DNA of 64,000 nt from Ligustrum vulgare (Eukaryota > Streptophyta > Magnoliopsida > Lamiales > Oleaceae), in assembly GCA_963555705.1 (NCBI GenBank), contig OY743171.1:28328852-28392851 (forward strand), read 5' to 3'. The number at the start of each line of letters is the position of its first letter. Positions within the stretch are counted from its first letter, which is position 1. Under the pieces are notes generated by a model. That model had not been told where the DNA came from and made no database searches. It worked only from the letters and a program-made list of their open reading frames with translations. This document shows positions 51,701 through 64,000 of the stretch, one piece after another. The translations under genes were made by a program, and so were the position numbers.

Positions 51701-52949
51701 GAAATTGAGAACCCGCAAGTATTGTGAATCAATTTTTTTTCAATTAGAAATTGAGACTTTTTTTTTTAGTATAATAAACCCTTAGGATTGGGAACTCCCT
51801 TTTCAGGAATGATTTTGGGACTTCCACTGTTCTCTCCAATACACTTTGGACAATTGAAATGGTTCATTGGTAGAATAAGCTATGATATAAACACCGAGAG
51901 AATGCACTACTTAGAAAAAGTACAACTACGTGAATAATGCACTACTTAATAAAAGTACAACCACATGAAGAAAGACATTATTCAAACCACACAAGAGTTT
52001 TCAAAACGTGTCAAATGGGAATTATATAAGAAATGATATGTGGGAAGAAGGATGGAGTCAAAATTATGGTCGAAGACGACCAAGGGATGCAATTTGAAAT
52101 TGAAAACCCGCAAGTATTGTGAATCAATTTTTTTTCAATTAGAAATTGAGACTATTTTTTTTTTAGTATAATAAACCCTTAGGATTTGGAGTCCCTTTTC
52201 AGGAATAATTTTGGGACTTCCACGGTTCTCTCCAATACACTTTGGACAATTGAAATGGTTCATTGGTAGAATAAGCAATGATAAAAACACCGAGAGAATG
52301 CACTACTTAGAAAAAGTACAACTACGTGAAGAAAGACATTATTCGTACCAGACAAGACTGCAAGAACATGTTAAAAATGGCGTTATAAAAGAAATGATAT
52401 GTGGGAAGAAGGTTGGAGGAAAAATTATGGTCGACGAAGACCAGGGGATGCAATTTTTGAGTCAGATTTTTTAAGTTAGAGATTGAGACTCTTTTTTTGA
52501 GTAGAAACCCTTTGGATTTGGAATTCTGTTTTGAAGAATAGTTTGGGGCTTTCAGTGTTCCTTTCAATGCAATTTAGACAATTGAAATCGTTCGTTGGTA
52601 GAATAAGCTATGATTAAGACACCAAGAGAATAATGCACTACTTAATAAAAGTGCAACCACGTGAAGAAAGACATTATTCAAACCACACAAGAGTTTTAAA
52701 AACGTGTCAAATGGGAATTATATAAGAAATGATATGTGGGAAGAAGGATGAAGTCAAAATTGTGGTCGAAGACGACCAAGGGATGCAATTTGAAATTGAG
52801 AACCCGCAAGTATTGTGAATCAATTTTTTTTCAATTAGAAATTGAGACTTTTTTTTTTAGTATAATAAACCCTTAGGATTGGGAACTCCCTTTTCAGGAA
52901 TGATTTTGGGACTTCCACCGTTCTCTCCAATACACTTTGGACAATTGAA

Positions 52950-53200
52950 ATGGTTCATTGGTAGAATAAGTTATGATAAAAATACCGAGAGAATCCACTA
53001 CTTAGAAAAAGTACAACTACGTGAATAATGCACTACTTAATAAAAGTACAACCACGTGAAGAAAGACATTATTCAAACCACACAAGAGTTTTCAAAACGT
53101 GTCAAATGGGAATTATATAAGAAATAATATGTGGGAAGAAGGATGGAGTCAAAATTATGGTCGAAGAGGACCAACGGATGCAATTTGAAATTGAAAACCC
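52950..53200 (+). repeat. Variant B monomer with 'gaggaccaacgg' (example)
   Basis: This B carries linked differences: 'aagttatgat', 'gagaatccac', 'gaaataatatg' and 'gaagaggaccaacgg'. The same haplotype recurs near 41760-41970, 54060-54270 and 56240-56450. A related form without the 'accaacgg' change lies near 60210-60420. It marks scattered HORs descended from one parent unit. Confidence 0.8.
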
Positions 53201-56200
53201 GCAAGTATTGTGAATCAATTTTTTTTCAATTAGAAATTGAGACTATTTTTTTTTTAGTATAATAAACCCTTAGGATTTGGAGTCCCTTTTCAGGAATAAT
53301 TTTGGGACTTCCACGGTTCTCTCCAATACACTTTGGACAATTGAAATGGTTCATTGGTAGAATAAGCAATGATAAAAACACCGAGAGAATGCACTACTTA
53401 GAAAAAGTACAACTACGTGAAGAAAGACATTATTCGTACCAGACAAGACTGCAAGAACATGTTAAAAATGGCATTATAAAAGAAATGATATGTGGGAAGA
53501 AGGTTGGAGGAAAAATTATGGTCGACGAAGACCAGGGGATGCAATTTTTGAGTCAGATTTTTTAAGTTAGAGATTGAGACTCTTTTTTTGAGTAGAAACC
53601 TTTTGGATTTGGAATTCTGTTTTGAAGAATAGTTTGGGGCTTTCAGTGTTCCTTTCAATGCAATTTTGACAATTGAAATCGTTCGTTGGTAGAATAAGCT
53701 ATGATTAAGACACCAGGAGAATAATGCACTACTTAATAAAAGTGCAACCACGTGAAGAAAGACATTATTCAAACCACACAAGAGTTTTAAAAACGTGTCA
53801 AATGGGAATTATATAAGAAATGATATGTGGGAAGAAGGATGAAGTCAAAATTGTGGTCGAAGACGACCAAGGGATGCAATTTGAAATTGAGAACCCGCAA
53901 GTATTGTGAATCAATTTTTTTTCAATTAGAAATTGAGACTTTTTTTTTTAGTATAATAAACCCTTAGGATTGGGAACTCCCTTTTCAGGAATGATTTTGG
54001 GACTTCCACTGTTCTCTCCAATACACTTTGGACAATTGAAATGGTTCATTGGTAGAATAAGTTATGATAAAAACACCGAGAGAATCCACTACTTAGAAAA
54101 AGTACAACTACGTGAATAATGCACTACTTAATAAAAGTACAACCACGTGAAGAAAGACATTATTCAAACCACACAAGAGTTTTCAAAACGTGTCAAATGG
54201 GAATTATATAAGAAATAATATGTGGGAAGAAGGATGGAGTCAAAATTATGGTCGAAGAGGACCAACGGATGCAATTTGAAATTGAAAACCCGCAAGTATT
54301 GTGAATCAATTTTTTTTCAATTAGAAATTGAGACTATTTTTTTTTTAGTATAATAAACCCTTAGGATTTGGAGTCCCTTTTCAGGAATAATTTTGGGACT
54401 TCCACGGTTCTCTCCAATACACTTTGGACAATTGAAATGGTTCATTGGTAGAATAAGCAATGATAAAAACACCGAGAGAATGCACTACTTAGAAAAAGTA
54501 CAACTACGTGAAGAAAGACATTATTCGTACCAGACAAGACTGCAAGAACATGTTAAAAATGGCATTATAAAAGAAATGATATGTGGGAAGAAGGTTGGAG
54601 GAAAAATTATGGTCGACGAAGACCAGGGGATGCAATTTTTGAGTCAGATTTTTTAAGTTAGAGATTGAGACTCTTTTTTTGAGTAGAAACCCTTTGGATT
54701 TGGAATTCTGTTTTGAAGAATAGTTTGGGGCTTTCAGTGTTCCTTTCAATGCAATTTAGACAATTGAAATCGTTCGTTGGTAGAATAAGCTATGATTAAG
54801 ACACCAAGAGAATAATGCACTACTTAATAAAAGTGCAACCACGTGAAGAAAGACATTATTCAAACCACACAAAAGTTTTAAATAACGTGTCAAATGGGAA
54901 TTATATAAGAAATGATATGTGGGAAGAAGGATGAAGTCAAAATTGTGGTCGAAGACGACCAAGGGATGCAATTTGAAATTGAGAACCCGCAAGTATTGTG
55001 AATCAATTTTTTTTCAATTAGAAATTGAGACTTTTTTTTTTAGTATAATAAACCCTTAGGATTGGGAACTCCCTTTTCAGGAATGATTTTGGGACTTCCA
55101 CTGTTCTCTCCAATACACTTTGGACAATTGAAATGGTTCATTGGTAGAATAAGCTATGATATAAACACCGAGAGAATGCACTACTTAGAAAAAGTACAAC
55201 TACGTGAATAATGCACTACTTAATAAAAGTACAACCACATGAAGAAAGACATTATTCAAACCACACAAGAGTTTTCAAAACGTGTCAAATGGGAATTATA
55301 TAAGAAATGATATGTGGGAAGAAGGATGGAGTCAAAATTATGGTCGAAGACGACCAAGGGATGCAATTTGAAATTGAAAACCCGCAAGTATTGTGAATCA
55401 ATTTTTTTTCAATTAGAAATTGAGACTATTTTTTTTTTAGTATAATAAACCCTTAGGTTTTGGAGTCCCTTTTCAGGAATAATTTTGGGACTTCCACGGT
55501 TCTCTCCAATACACTTTGGACAATTGAAATGGTTCATTGGTAGAATAAGCAATGATAAAAATACCGAGAGAATGCACTACTTAGAAAAAGTACAACTACG
55601 TGAAGAAAGACATTATTCGTACCAGACAAGACTGCAAGAACATGTTAAAAATGGCATTATAAAAGAAATGATATGTGGGAAGAAGGTTGGAGGAAAAATT
55701 ATGGTCGACGAAGACCAGGGGATGCAATTTTTGAGTCAGATTTTTTAAGTTAGAGATTGAGACTCTTTTTTTGAGTAGAAACCCTTTGGATTTGGAATTC
55801 TGTTTTGAAGAATAGTTTGGGGCTTTCAGTGTTCCTTTCAATGCAATTTAGACAATTGAAATCGTTCGTTGGTAGAATAAGCTATGATTAAGACACCAAG
55901 AGAATAATGCACTACTTAATAAAAGTGCAACCACGTGAAGAAAGACATTATTCAAACCACACAAGAGTTTTAAAAACGTGTCAAATGGGAATTATATAAG
56001 AAATGATATGTGGGAAGAAGGATGAAGTCAAAATTGTGGTCGAAGACGACCAAGGGATGCAATTTGAAATTGAGAACCCGCAAGTATTGTGAATCAATTT
56101 TTTTTCAATTAGAAATTGAGACTTTTTTTTTTAGTATAATAAACCCTTAGGATTGGGAACTCCCTTTTCAGGAATGATTTTGGGACTTCCACCGTTCTCT

Positions 56201-59200
56201 CCAATACACTTTGGACAATTGAAATGGTTCATTGGTAGAATAAGTTATGATAAAAACACCGAGAGAATCCACTACTTAGAAAAAGTACAACTACGTGAAT
56301 AATGCACTACTTAATAAAAGTACAACCACGTGAAGAAAGACATTATTCAAACCACACAAGAGTTTTCAAAACGTGTCAAATGGGAATTATATAAGAAATA
56401 ATATGTGGGAAGAAGGATGGAGTCAAAATTATGGTCGAAGAGGACCAACGGATGCAATTTGAAATTGAAAACCCGCAAGTATTGTGAATCAATTTTTTTT
56501 CAATTAGAAATTGAGACTATTTTTTTTTTAGTATAATAAACCCTTAGGATTTGGAGTCCCTTTTCAGGAATAATTTTGGGACTTCCACGGTTCTCTCCAA
56601 TACACTTTGGACAATTGAAATGGTTCATTGGTAGAATAAGCAATGATAAAAACACCGAGAGAATGCACTACTTAGAAAAAGTACAACTACGTGAAGAAAG
56701 ACATTATTCGTACCAGACAAGACTGCAAGAACATGTTAAAAATGGCATTATAAAAGAAATGATATGTGGGAAGAAGGTTGGAGGAAAAATTATGGTCGAC
56801 GAAGACCAGGGGATGCAATTTTTGAGTCAGATTTTTTAAGTTAGAGATTGAGACTCTTTTTTTGAGTAGAAACCCTTTGGATTTGGAATTCTGTTTTGAA
56901 GAATAGTTTGGGGCTTTCAGTGTTCCTTTCAATGCAATTTAGACAATTGAAATCGTTCGTTGGTAGAATAAGCTATGATTAAGACACCAAGAGAATAATG
57001 CACTACTTAATAAAAGTGCAACCACGTGAAGAAAGACATTATTCAAACCACACAAAAGTTTTAAATAACGTGTCAAATGGGAATTATATAAGAAATGATA
57101 TGTGGGAAGAAGGATGAAGTCAAAATTGTGGTCGAAGACGACCAAGGGATGCAATTTGAAATTGAGAACCCGCAAGTATTGTGAATCAATTTTTTTTCAA
57201 TTAGAAATTGAGACTTTTTTTTTAGTATAATAAACCCTTAGGATTGGGAACTCCCTTTTCAGGAATGATTTTGGGACTTCCACTGTTCTCTCCAATACAC
57301 TTTGGACAATTGAAATGGTTCATTGGTAGAATAAGCTATGATATAAACACCGAGAGAATGCACTACTTAGAAAAAGTACAACTACGTGAATAATGCACTA
57401 CTTAATAAAAGTACAACCACATGAAGAAAGACATTATTCAAACCACACAAGAGTTTTCAAAACGTGTCAAATGGGAATTATATAAGAAATGATATGTGGG
57501 AAGAAGGATGGAGTCAAAATTATGGTCGAAGACGACCAAGGGATGCAATTTGAAATTGAAAACCCGCAAGTATTGTGAATCAATTTTTTTTCAATTAGAA
57601 ATTGAGACTATTTTTTTTTTAGTATAATAAACCCTTAGGATTTGGAGTCCCTTTTCAGGAATAATTTTGGGACTTCCACGGTTCTCTCCAATACACTTTG
57701 GACAATTGAAATGGTTCATTGGTAGAATAAGCAATGATAAAAATACCGAGAGAATGCACTACTTAGAAAAAGTACAACTACGTGAAGAAAGACATTATTC
57801 GTACCAGACAAGACTGCAAGAACATGTTAAAAATGGCATTATAAAAGAAATGATATGTGGGAAGAAGGTTGGAGGAAAAATTATGGTCGACGAAGACCAG
57901 GGGATGCAATTTTTGAGTCAGATTTTTTAAGTTAGAGATTGAGACTCTTTTTTTGAGTAGAAACCCTTTGGATTTGGAATTCTGTTTTGAAGAATAGTTT
58001 GGGGCTTTCAGTGTTCCTTTCAATGCAATTTAGACAATTGAAATCGTTCGTTGGTAGAATAAGCTATGATTATGACACCAAGAGAATAATGCACTACTTA
58101 ATAAAAGTGCAACCACGTGAAGAAAGACATTATTCAAACCACACAAAAGTTTTAAAAACGTGTCAAATGGGAATTATATAAGAAATGATATGTGGGAAGA
58201 AGGATGAAGTCAAAATTGTGGTCGAAGACGACCAAGGGATGCAATTTGAAATTGAGAACCCGCAAGTATTGTGAATCAATTTTTTTTCAATTAGAAATTG
58301 AGACTTTTTTTTTTAGTATAATAAACCCTTAGGATTGGGAACTCCCTTTTCAGGAATGATTTTGGGACTTCCACTGTTCTCTCCAATACACTTTGGACAA
58401 TTGAAATGGTTCATTGGTAGAATAAGCAATGATAAAAATACCGAGAGAATGCACTACTTAGAAAAAGTACAACTACGTGAAGAAAGACATTATTCGTACC
58501 AGACAAGACTGCAAGAACATGTTAAAAATGGCATTATAAATGAAATGATATGTGGGAAGAAGGTTGGAGGAAAAATTATGGTCGACGAAGACCAGGGGAT
58601 GCAATTTTTGAGTCAGATTTTTTAAGTTAGAGATTGAGACTCTTTTTTTGAGTAGAAACCCTTTGGATTTGGAATTCTGTTTTGAAGAATAGTTTGGGGC
58701 TTTCAGTGTTCCTTTCAATGCAATTTAGACAATTGAAATCGTTCGTTGGTAGAATAAGCTATGATTAAGACACCAAGAGAATAATGCACTACTTAATAAA
58801 AGTGCAACCACGTGAAGAAAGACATTATTCAAACCACACAAAAGTTTTAAAAACGTGTCAAATGGGAATTATATAAGAAATGATATGTGGGAAGAAGGAT
58901 GAAGTCAAAATTGTGGTCGAAGACGACCAAGGGATGCAATTTGAAATTGAGAACCCGCAAGTATTGTGAATCAATTTTTTTTCAATTAGAAATTGAGACT
59001 TTTTTTTTTAGTATAATAAACCCTTAGGATTGGGAACTCCCTTTTCAGGAATGATTTTGGGACTTCCACTGTTCTCTCCAATACACTTTGGACAATTGAA
59101 ATGGTTCATTGGTAGAATAAGCTATGATATAAACACCGAGAGAATGCACTACTTAGAAAAAGTACAACTACGTGAATAATGCACTACTTAATAAAAGTAC

Positions 59201-60149
59201 AACCACATGAAGAAAGACATTATTCAAACCACACAAGAGTTTTCAAAACGTGTCAAATGGGAATTATATAAGAAATGATATGTGGGAAGAAGGATGGAGT
59301 CAAAATTATGGTCGAAGACGACCAAGGGATGCAATTTGAAATTGAAAACCCGCAAGTATTGTGAATCAATTTTTTTTCAATTAGAAATTGAGACTATTTT
59401 TTTTTTAGTATAATAAACCCTTAGGATTTGGAGTCCCTTTTCAGGAATAATTTTGGGACTTCCACGGTTCTCTCCAATACACTTTGGACAATTGAAATGG
59501 TTCATTGGTAGAATAAGCAATGATAAAAACACCGAGAGAATGCACTACTTAGAAAAAGTACAACTACGTGAAGAAAGACATTATTCGTACCAGACAAGAC
59601 TGCAAGAACATGTTAAAAATGGCGTTATAAAAGAAATGATATGTGGGAAGAAGGTTGGAGGAAAAATTATGGTCGACGAAGACCAGGGGATGCAATTTTT
59701 GAGTCAGATTTTTTAAGTTAGAGATTGAGACTCTTTTTTTGAGTAGAAACCCTTTGGATTTGGAATTCTGTTTTGAAGAATAGTTTGGGGCTTTCAGTGT
59801 TCCTTTCAATGCAATTTAGACAATTGAAATCGTTCGTTGGTAGAATAAGCTATGATTAAGACACCAAGAGAATAATGCACTACTTAATAAAAGTGCAACC
59901 ACGTGAAGAAAGACATTATTCAAACCACACAAGAGTTTTAAAAACGTGTCAAATGGGAATTATATAAGAAATGATATGTGGGAAGAAGGATGAAGTCAAA
60001 ATTGTGGTCGAAGACGACCAAGGGATGCAATTTGAAATTGAGAACCCGCAAGTATTGTGAATCAATTTTTTTTCAATTAGAAATTGAGACTTTTTTTTTT
60101 AGTATAATAAACCCTTAGGATTGGGAACTCCCTTTTCAGGAATGATTTT

Positions 60150-61675
60150 GGGACTTCCACTGTTCTCTCCAATACACTTTGGACAATTGAAATGGTTCAT
60201 TGGTAGAATAAGTTATGATAAAAACACCGAGAGAATCCACTACTTAGAAAAAGTACAACTACGTGAATAATGCACTACTTAATAAAAGTACAAACACGTG
60301 AAGAAAGACATTATTCAAACCACACAAGAGTTTTCAAAACGTGTCAAATGAGAATTATATAAGAAATAATATGTGGGAAGAAGGATGGAGTCAAAATTAT
60401 GGTCGAAGATGACCAAGGGATGCAATTTGAAATTGAAAACCCCCAAGTATTGTGAATCAATTTTTTTTTCAATTAGAAATTGAGACTATTTTTTTTAGTA
60501 TAATAAACCCTTAGGATTGGGAACTCCCTTTTCAGGAATGATTTTGGGACTTCCACTGTTCTCTCCAATACACTTTGAACAATTGAAATGGTTCATTGGT
60601 AGAATAAGCTATGATAAAAACACCGAGAGAATGCACTACTTAGAAAAAGTACAACTACGTGAATAATACACTACTTAATAAAAGTTCAACCACGTGAAGA
60701 AAGACATTATTCAAACCACACAAGAGTTTTCAAAACGTGTCAAATGGGAATTATATAAGAAATGATATGTGGGAAGAAGGATGGAGTCAAAATTATGGTC
60801 GAAGACAGTCACCAAGGGATGCAATTTGAAATTGAAAACCCGCAAGTATTGTGAATCAATTTTTTTTCAATTAGAAATTGAGACTATTTTTTTTAGTATA
60901 ATAAACCCTTAGGATTGGGAACTCCCTTTTCAGGAATAATTTTGGGACTTCCACTGTTCTCTCCAATACACTTTGGACAATTGAAATGGTTCATTGGTAG
61001 AATAAGCTATGATAAAAACACCGAGAGAATGCACTACTTAGAAAAAGTACAACTACGTGAATAATGCACTACTTAATAAAAGTACAACCACGTGAAGAAA
61101 GACATTATTCAAACCACACAAGAGTTTTCAAAACGTGTCAAATGGGAATTATATAAGAAATGATATGTGGGAAGAAGGATGGAGTCAAAATTATGGTCGA
61201 ACACAGTCACCAAGGGATGCAATTTGAAATTGAAAACCCGCAAGTACTGTGAATCAATTTTTTTTCAATCAGAAATTGAGACTATTTTTTTTTAGTATAA
61301 TAAACCCTTAGGATTGGGAACTCCCTTTTCAGGAATAATTTTGGGACTTCCACTGTTCTCTCCAATACACTTGGGACAATTGAAATGGTCCATTGGTAGA
61401 ATAAGCTATGATAAAAACACCGAGAGAATGCACTACTTAGAAAAAGTACAACTACGTGAAGAAAGACATTATTCATACCAGACAAGACTGCAAGAACATG
61501 TTAAAAATGGCATTATAAAAGAAATGATATGTGGGAAGAAGGTTGGAGGAAAAATTATGGTCGACGAAGACTTGGGGACTCAATTTTTGAGTCAGATTTT
61601 TTAAGTTAGAGATTGAGACTCTTTTTTTGAGTAGAAACCCTTTGGATTTGGAATTCTGTTTTCAAGAATAGTTTT
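60150..61675 (+). repeat. B-expanded unit at the right end (BBB-hybridC)
   Basis: Three B monomers start at 60150, 60546 and 60944, followed by a hybrid short C at 61343-61675. From here to the window end several B copies carry a 4-bp insertion, 'gacagtcaccaagg', in place of 'gacgaccaagg' (near 60805, 61203, 62298, 62698, 63792). That insertion is not seen elsewhere. The layout is less regular than the 42-59 kb region. Confidence 0.82.
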
Positions 61676-63230
61676 GGGGCTTTCAGTGTTCCTTTCAATG
61701 CAATTTAGACAATTGAAATCGTTCGTTGGTAGAATAAGCTATGATTAAGACACCAAGAGAATAATGCACTACTTAATAAAAGTGCAACCACGTGAAGAAA
61801 GACATTATTCAAACCACACAAGAGTTTTCAAAACGTGTCAAAAGGGCATTGTATAAGAAATGATATGTGGGAAGAGAAGGATGGAGTCAAAATTATGGTC
61901 GAAGACGACCAAGGGATGCAATTTGAAATTGAAAACCCGCAAGTATTGTGAATCAATTTTTTTTCAATTAGAAATTGAGACTATTTTTTTTAGTATAATA
62001 AACCCTTAGGATTGGGAACTCCCTTTTCAGGAATGATTTTGGGACTTCCACTGTTCTCTCCAATACACTTTGGACAATTGAAATGGTTCATTGGTAGAAT
62101 AAGCTATGATAAAAACACCGAGAGAATGCACTACTTAGAAAAAGTACAACTACGTGAATAATACACTACTTAATAAAAGTTCAACCACGTGAAGAAAGAC
62201 ATTATTCAAACCACACAAGAGTTTTCAAAACGTGTCAAATGGGAATTATATAAGAAATGATATGTGGGAAGAAGGATGGAGTCAAAATTATGGTCGAAGA
62301 CAGTCACCAAGGGATGCAATTTGAAATTGAAAACCCGCAAGTATTGTGAATCAATTTTTTTTCAATTAGAAATTGAGACTATTTTTTTTAGTATAATAAA
62401 CCCTTAGGATTGGGAACTCCCTTTTCAGGAATAATTTTGGGACTTCCACTGTTCTCTCCAATACACTTGGGACAATTGAAATGGTCCATTGGTAGAATAA
62501 GCTATGATAAAAACACCGAGAGAATGCACTACTTAGAAAAAGTACAACTACGTGAATAATGCACTACTTAATAAAAGTACAACCACGTGAAGAAAGACAT
62601 TATTCAAACCACACAAGAGTTTTCAAAACGTGTCAAATGGGAATTATATAAGAAATAATATGTGGGAAGAAGGATGGAGTCAAAATTATGGTCGAACACA
62701 GTCACCAAGGGATGCAATTTGAAATTGAAAACCCGCAAGTACTGTGAATCAATTTTTTTTCAATCAGAAATTGAGACTATTTTTTTTTAGTATAATAAAC
62801 CCTTAGGATTGGGAACTCCCTTTTCAGGAATAATTTTGGGACTTCCACTGTTCTCTCCAATACACTTGGGACAATTGAAATGGTCCATTGGTAGAATAAG
62901 CTATGATAAAAACACCGAGAGAATGCACTACTTAGAAAAAGTACAACTACGTGAAGAAAGACATTATTCATACCAGACAAGACTGCAAGAACATGTTAAA
63001 AATGGCATTATAAAAGAAATGATATGTGGGAAGAAGGTTGGAGGAAAAATTATGGTCGACGAAGACTTGGGGACTCAATTTTTGAGTCAGATTTTTTAAG
63101 TTAGAGATTGAGACTCTTTTTTTGAGTAGAAACCCTTTGGATTTGGAATTCTGTTTTCAAGAATAGTTTTGGGGCTTTCAGTGTTCCTTTCAATGCAATT
63201 TAGACAATTGAAATCGTTCGTTGGTAGAAT
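60550..63230 (+). repeat. 1495-bp offset duplication (B-B-hybridC-A)
   Basis: About 60.55-61.73 kb recurs at about 62.04-63.23 kb, offset 1495 bp. Shared marks are 'aatacactacttaat' with 'aagttcaacc' (near 60666, 62161), 'gaacacagtcacc' (near 61199, 62694), 'cttgggacaattg' (near 61371, 62866) and 'gaagacttggggac' (near 61566, 63061). The offset equals A + B + B + short C. Confidence 0.82.
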
Positions 63231-64000
63231 AAGCTATGTTTAAGACACCAAGAGAATAATGCACTACTTAATAAAAGTGCAACCACGTGAAGAAAGACAT
63301 TATTCAAACCACACAAGAGTTTTAAAAACGTGTCAAATGGGAATTATATAAGAAATGATATGTGGGAAGAAGGATGAAGTCAAAATTGTGGTCGAAGACG
63401 ACCAAGGGATGCAATTTGAAATTGAGAACCCGCAAGTATTGTGAATCAATTTTTTTTCAATTAGAAATTGAGACTTTTTTTTTTAGTATAATAAACCCTT
63501 AGGATTGGGAACTCCCTTTTCAGGAATGATTTTGGGACTTCCACTGTTCTCTCCAATACACTTTGGACAATTGAAATGGTTCATTGGTAGACTAAGCTAT
63601 GATAAAAACACCGAGAGAATGCACTACTTACAAAAAGTACAACTACGTGAATAATACACTACTTAATAAAAGTACAACCACGTGAAGAAAGACATTATTC
63701 AAACCACACAAGAGTTTTCAAAACGTGTCAAATGGGAATTATATAAGAAATTATATGTGGGAAGAAGGATGGAGTCAAAATTATGGTCGAAGACAGTCAC
63801 CAAGGGATGCAATTTGAAATTGAAAACCCGCAAGTATTGTGAATCAATTTTTTTTCAATTATAAATTAAGACTATTTTTTTTAGTATAATAAACCCTTAG
63901 GATTGGGAACTCCCTTTTCAGGAATAATTTTGGGACTTCCACTGTTCTCTCCAATACACTTTGGACAATTGAAATGGTTCATTGGTAGAATAAGCTATGA
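63171..64000 (+). repeat. Partial unit at the window end (A-B-B…)
   Basis: A at 63171-63533 and B at 63534-63931 are followed by the start of a further B or hybrid monomer cut by the window edge. The second monomer has the 'gacagtcacc' insertion. The array therefore continues beyond the window. Confidence 0.85.

Larger units (their letters stand above)
40619..64000 (+). repeat. Right satellite array, mostly 1091-type ABC HORs
   Basis: The same satellite and orientation as the left array, continuing to the window end. About 21 C-type monomers begin near 41003, 42094, 43187, 43883, 44974, 46064, 47155, 47850, 48941, 50031, 51122, 52213, 53304, 54395, 55487, 56578, 57669, 58364, 59455, 61343 and 62838. 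All are short C or hybrid short C; the 99-bp duplication was not seen. Steps are about 1091 bp, with 695-bp units at 43519, 47487 and 58001. The array resumes in mid-C at the junction. Confidence 0.97.

Overview
The window is plant nuclear DNA from a long satellite array interrupted by a cluster of LTR retrotransposons. Evidence for a plant: a Ty3/gypsy gag-pol with plant chromovirus motifs, an initiator-Met tRNA primer-binding site, and kilobase-scale AT-rich tandem repeats. No host gene, rRNA, tRNA gene or CRISPR was seen. The species cannot be told from sequence alone. A centromeric or pericentromeric location is plausible, from the higher-order satellite plus a CRM-like element, but is inference.

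Region 1 (1-27993): head-to-tail satellite of three related monomers, A (about 363 bp), B (about 396 bp) and C (about 432 bp long form, or about 333 bp short form). They are ordered A-B-C in higher-order repeats (HORs) of about 1191 bp (with long C) or 1091 bp (with short C). Variant HORs have B missing (695 bp), B doubled (about 1587 bp) or A fused to B (about 800 bp). Larger tandem duplications (2.38 kb and 6.38 kb steps) and a dispersed copy (7.74 kb step) overlie this. Short C keeps an 87-codon open frame; in long C an internal 99-bp duplication truncates it.

Region 2 (27994-40618): three minus-strand Ty3/gypsy pieces. Element 1 has its 3' LTR (27994-28909) and the RT-RNaseH-integrase half of pol, with a frameshift. 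Element 2 has an open 1642-codon gag-pol (31821-36749), leader, PBS and two near-identical LTRs (31256-32076, lacking 16 terminal bp, and 37391-38227). Element 3 shares the 37391-38227 LTR and is a more than 99% identical copy of the 3' half of element 2. It ends in pol at a 9-bp microhomology with the satellite. The LTRs carry a palindrome, TTACGGCCGTAA, in paired copies with a period of about 65 bp. Pol reads through the polypurine tract into the LTR.

Region 3 (40619-64000): the same satellite in the same orientation, but almost wholly the 1091-bp A-B-shortC form. It includes a 3,967-bp tandem duplication and a B-rich, irregular right end from about 60 kb.

The picture is one of satellite turnover by unequal exchange and block duplication, with young retrotransposon insertion and illegitimate repair inside the array. 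All identity statements are by-eye comparisons.
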